A stretch of 8,268 nt of DNA from Proteiniphilum sp. (lineage in GTDB: Bacteria; Bacteroidota; Bacteroidia; Bacteroidales; Dysgonomonadaceae). The stretch lies in the NCBI GenBank assembly GCA_031284475.1, contig JAISZV010000049.1:1-8268 (forward strand). Direction: 5' to 3'. Each line of letters opens with the position of its first letter. Position 1 is the stretch's first letter. Below, piece by piece: positions 6,526-8,268 of the stretch. The notes below the pieces were generated by a model. The model did not search any database. It was given only the letters and a program-made list of their open reading frames with translations, and was not told the DNA's origin. The position numbers and the translations under genes were made by a program.

Positions 6526-6662
6526 ATATGCTTGATTTTTGTTAATTTAATATCCCATAATCAAAAGCCTAAACACAAGAGCTAAGACAAACGTTCTTGC
6601 CGTATTAAAATCACTCTTGTGAAATAATTTCATCCCGTCCCTACAATAATCGAACGGTTTCA

Positions 6663-6692
6663 CAAAAATAGAAAAAGAAATTTATTTATAAA
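6663..6692 (-). promoter_or_regulatory. Candidate promoter of the pilus operon
   Basis: Plus-strand CAAAAATA at 6663-6670 reads TATTTTTG on the minus strand, a perfect match to the Bacteroides TAnnTTTG -7 element. A TTTA in place of the -33 TTTG lies at 6692-6689 with 18 bases between. Transcription would start near 6656 and give a leader of about 130 bases before the DUF3575 ATG. AT richness makes chance matches fairly likely. Confidence 0.5.
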
Positions 6693-6694
6693 AA

Positions 6695-6702
6695 TATATT
6701 TG
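6695..6702 (+). promoter_or_regulatory. Possible rightward -7 element (TATATTTG)
   Basis: A perfect TAnnTTTG match, back to back with the leftward candidate. No -33 TTTG is visible at the right distance, so it is weak. If used, the transcript would run through the AT-rich dyads, the GC hairpin and the 38-codon ORF towards the LuxR-type gene. Confidence 0.25.
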
Positions 6703-6725
6703 CATTTGTAACCGCATTATAATTA

Positions 6726-6754
6726 ATGTAATATATGTAAAATATTACATATAT
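6726..6754. promoter_or_regulatory. Two overlapping AT-rich inverted repeats (candidate operator)
   Basis: A perfect 10-bp inverted repeat has arms at 6731-6740 and 6745-6754 around a 4-base centre. A second perfect 9-bp repeat, arms 6726-6734 and 6742-6750 around 7 bases, shares the right half. The site lies about 70-100 bases upstream of the predicted leftward start, a usual position for an activator dimer. It could instead be an RNA hairpin if read from the rightward element. Confidence 0.4.
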
Positions 6755-6770
6755 GTTTAAATGATGTTTG

Positions 6771-6785
6771 CCCGGATTATCCGGG
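6771..6785. promoter_or_regulatory. GC-rich 7-bp palindrome just before the 38-codon ORF
   Basis: CCCGGAT at 6771-6777 and ATCCGGG at 6779-6785 are perfectly complementary around one base. The right arm overlaps the GGGAG that would be the ribosome site of the ATG at 6790. It stands out in very AT-rich DNA. It may be an operator; as RNA the loop is too tight unless the innermost pairs open. Confidence 0.35.
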
Positions 6786-6789
6786 AGCA

Positions 6790-6906
6790 ATGAATACAAA
6801 TGCATATATACAGGAGTTTTTGGCTGAGTTTGTGCAAATGATTCCAAAAGCGGGAACAAATAAAATAACTACACGAAAACTTTATTTTTTGGAGGGTAAA
6901 AAATGA
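6790..6906 (+). CDS. Possible small ORF of 38 codons in the control region
   Basis: An ATG at 6790 opens a 38-codon frame ending in TGA at 6904-6906. The peptide starts MNTNAYIQEFLAEFVQMIPK and ends in a basic stretch with T-R-K-L-Y-F-L-E-G-K-K. The first half could form a short amphipathic helix. A GGGAG lies just before the ATG. A second ATG at 6903 overlaps the stop (ATGA), has GGAGG eight bases before it, and reads only six codons to TAG at 6921-6923. I do not recognise the peptide. It may be a true small protein, a leader peptide, a remnant of a lost gene, or chance. Confidence 0.25.
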   Translation: MNTNAYIQEFLAEFVQMIPKAGTNKITTRKLYFLEGKK

Positions 6907-6945
6907 GTATTTTTTCCCCATAGTTGCTATATGACCGATTCTACG

Positions 6946-6987
6946 CTTGGAAATGTTTCTATTTTTATGTAATTTTGTGTATATTTG
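6946..6987 (+). promoter_or_regulatory. Two staggered promoter-like elements for the LuxR-type gene
   Basis: TAATTTTG at 6970-6977 and TATATTTG at 6980-6987 both match TAnnTTTG perfectly. At 20 bases upstream of each lies a three-of-four match to the -33 TTTG: CTTG at 6946-6949 and TTTC at 6956-6959. Transcripts would begin about 85-95 bases before the ATG at 7080. One or both probably drive the regulator genes. Confidence 0.5.
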
Positions 6988-7079
6988 TTTTCAGTTCTAT
7001 TTAAAATTTACAGCATCAGGGCGACCCAAAGGGTAACTTCAGGTTGTAATGAAAAGCCCCTAGTTAAAAACAGACAATT

Positions 7080-7838
7080 ATGGACATACCAAGTATTTTG
7101 TGTGATAAATTGGTTGATTTTAAAGCAATTCCGGATCATAATGCGTTTACAAGAGGGTTGAATATAGTCCATTCCTTAGCAAAGGCGACCCAAACGACGG
7201 CCCTGATAATCGACCATTTTGAAAAATGTACATGGTTGTATCATTACAACCCTGAATATATCGGGGTTTTCGGAAGTATGAGACATGAACTCTATAAGGA
7301 TAATTATTTTGATACGTTGGTCTGTGCTGAGGACGCCGATTTGTTTTCCCAGACCGTTTCGGCAATCAATGATTGTATCCGTACCGATTTTCTGAAAGGC
7401 GACCGGCATTACTATTTTTCCTTTAAGATCAGGCTTGGGCCGCCCCGGGAAGAAGCCCAGATATGCTCGTTGATAGTTATACCTTTTATATATACGCCCG
7501 ACCTTACGTACAGGGGCGCGATTTATTATATAGGAGCGACGAAAAAATTGCATCCCGGCAATCTGGTTTTACACGCTTTCAGGCAGAATGCCTTTTTCAA
7601 TTTTAATACGGAGGAAAACCGGTTCAATACCCGTGCGAAAGTGGGTAAATTGTCGGATGTAGAGAAAAAAATACTCAAACTTGCGGCGGAAGGGGTTGCC
7701 GAAAATGAAATAGCAGAGATGCTGGGGCTTCCGGTCAGCAATTTGAAAAATCAAAAAACAAGAATGTTTAACCGATTGTCGGTAAGTTCAATAGCCGCTG
7801 CTATTGCGCTGGCATATAATCAGGAATTACTCGACTAA
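7080..7838 (+). CDS. LuxR-type transcription regulator with PAS-like N-terminal domain
   Basis: This 252-residue protein has a PAS-like sensor region at about 25-155 and a LuxR/GerE-type helix-turn-helix at about 188-247. The HTH reads L-S-D-V-E-K-K-I-L-K-L-A-A-E-G-V-A-E-N-E-I-A-E-M-L-G (191-216), close to the family pattern, but the usual T-V-K-x-H recognition-helix start is N-L-K-N-Q (221-225) and the usual K-L is R-L (232-233). There is no phospho-acceptor receiver domain, signal peptide or membrane span, so it is probably a one-component cytoplasmic regulator sensing a small molecule or partner. PAS-LuxR proteins of this build are common in Bacteroidales. It is divergent from the pilus operon across a shared control region and is followed 22 bases later by a related gene. 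Control of the pilus genes is inferred from position only. The ATG at 7080 has no strong ribosome site, usual for the group. Confidence 0.8.
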   Translation: MDIPSILCDKLVDFKAIPDHNAFTRGLNIVHSLAKATQTTALIIDHFEKCTWLYHYNPEYIGVFGSMRHELYKDNYFDTLVCAEDADLFSQTVSAINDCIRTDFLKGDRHYYFSFKIRLGPPREEAQICSLIVIPFIYTPDLTYRGAIYYIGATKKLHPGNLVLHAFRQNAFFNFNTEENRFNTRAKVGKLSDVEKKILKLAAEGVAENEIAEMLGLPVSNLKNQKTRMFNRLSVSSIAAAIALAYNQELLD

Positions 7839-7860
7839 ACCCTATAAAACAACATGCATT

Positions 7861-8268
7861 ATGGGAATGAAAACAATTGAAGAGATGATCGTTTCGGATA
7901 CAGACCGGCGCTTAGCCGACACCATAAAGGAGGTAATACTTGCCGTTTCGATTTTTTCCGAGGCCGTTGACGTGATTTTTACCGTGCATGACTATTCGAG
8001 CGGTACGCTCGTTCTCGTTTCCAAAGCGTTTACCGAACTGACCGGAATCCGCCAGGAGGATATCAAGCGCGGCGGGCTGCAAGTTTATCACGATATGATC
8101 CATCCCAAAGACTTCGACCTGTTGGGAGCCGCTTATAAAAAAAGTTGCGAACTGTTTACCCGGAAAAAGAAAAAAGAACTCAGCTACTTTGTCTTTATGT
8201 CTAACTTCAGGATAAAAACGGTTGAGGGCGATTACCGGCAAATGGACAATTACGGCGTGCCTGTTTTG
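7861..8268 (+). CDS. PAS-like protein, probably a second LuxR-type regulator (N-terminal 136 residues; runs off right edge)
   Basis: An ATG at 7861 opens a frame with no stop to the window edge (136 codons); Met3 at 7867 is an alternative start. Residues about 30-135 look PAS-like: F-S-E-A-V-D-V-I-F-T-V-H-D-Y (32-45), V-S-K-A-F-T-E-L-T-G (53-62), and H-D-M-I-H-P-K-D-F-D (77-86), the HPxD element common in PAS folds. It aligns by eye with the upstream regulator: the Y-F-V-F-M-S-N-F-R-I-K segment (109-119) parallels Y-Y-F-S-F-K-I-R-L in its neighbour (111-119). The two are therefore likely paralogues in one transcript. A C-terminal LuxR HTH is expected but lies outside the window. What it senses is unknown. 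Confidence 0.75.
   Translation, partial: MGMKTIEEMIVSDTDRRLADTIKEVILAVSIFSEAVDVIFTVHDYSSGTLVLVSKAFTELTGIRQEDIKRGGLQVYHDMIHPKDFDLLGAAYKKSCELFTRKKKKELSYFVFMSNFRIKTVEGDYRQMDNYGVPVL

Larger units (their letters stand above)
6526..7079. promoter_or_regulatory. AT-rich divergent control region between pilus operon and regulators
   Basis: This 554-base stretch has no gene of normal length. From left to right it holds the leader of the minus-strand operon (6526 to about 6656), a minus-strand promoter-like element, a plus-strand promoter-like element, two overlapping AT-rich dyads, a GC-rich 7-bp palindrome, a possible 38-codon ORF, two plus-strand promoter-like elements and the leader of the LuxR-type gene. 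It is the only place in the window where both transcription units start, so it is the natural site of control. Confidence 0.7.

Noticed and set aside
6574..6621. 8-bp inverted repeat (CACAAGAG and CTCTTGTG) in the leader of the pilus operon
   Set aside because: The loop would be 32 bases and the arms are short, so it is within chance expectation; no known riboswitch pattern was recognised.
7020..7194. 11-base direct repeat GGCGACCCAAA at 7020-7030 and 7184-7194
   Set aside because: Several 11-base repeats are expected by chance in a window this size, and the second copy is inside a coding region.
7854..7880. ATG at 7854 as an alternative start for the right-edge gene
   Set aside because: It is in a different frame and reaches TGA after eight codons; the PAS-like frame starts at 7861 or 7867.
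7912..8241. Minus-strand open frame of 109 codons opposite the right-edge gene
   Set aside because: The plus-strand frame aligns with the neighbouring PAS-like regulator, so the minus-strand frame is a shadow.

Overview
The window looks like chromosomal DNA from a Bacteroidales bacterium (Bacteroides, Parabacteroides, Dysgonomonas or Porphyromonas relatives). The reasons are a run of lipoprotein-type fimbrillins and a FimB/Mfa2-type anchor, a DUF3575 plus DUF3868/OmpA-like gene pair, promoter-like TAnnTTTG elements, and weak or absent Shine-Dalgarno sites. I cannot name the species.

Positions 1-6525 hold a six-gene block, all on the minus strand, so it is transcribed from right to left. In transcription order it contains: a DUF3575 outer-membrane beta-barrel-like protein (6525-5917); a DUF3868 protein with an OmpA-like and a TPR-like region (5867-4380); a FimA/Mfa1-type fimbrillin, probably the main shaft subunit (4153-2864); a FimB/Mfa2-type lipoprotein, probably the anchor (2764-1850); a second, longer fimbrillin-like lipoprotein with an extra C-terminal domain (1788-289); and a further lipoprotein that runs off the left edge (264-1). 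Four consecutive products have lipobox cysteines. This is the layout of a type V (FimA/Mfa-like, lipoprotein-derived) pilus locus: subunits pass the inner membrane as lipoproteins, are moved to the surface, and polymerise by strand exchange.

The spaces between the pilus genes carry their own signals. A GC-rich hairpin (4338-4367) and then a G-poor leader with a degenerate 39-41 bp tandem repeat (4161-4298) separate the DUF3868 gene from the main fimbrillin. A 15-bp near-perfect hairpin followed by a short T run (2791-2823) separates the main fimbrillin from the anchor gene. Both fit uneven expression of subunits from one operon, with a large excess of shaft subunit.

Positions 6526-7079 are an AT-rich divergent control region with back-to-back promoter-like elements, two overlapping dyads, a short GC hairpin and a possible 38-codon ORF. 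To its right, on the plus strand, lies a PAS-like/LuxR-type regulator (7080-7838). A second related PAS-like protein (7861 to the right edge, incomplete) starts 22 bases after it. Their divergent position makes them plausible regulators of the pilus operon, but that is inference. The overall locus type is known. The less ordinary parts are the repeat-bearing fimbrillin leader, the extended second fimbrillin, matching G7 tracts in both fimbrillins, and the tandem regulators.
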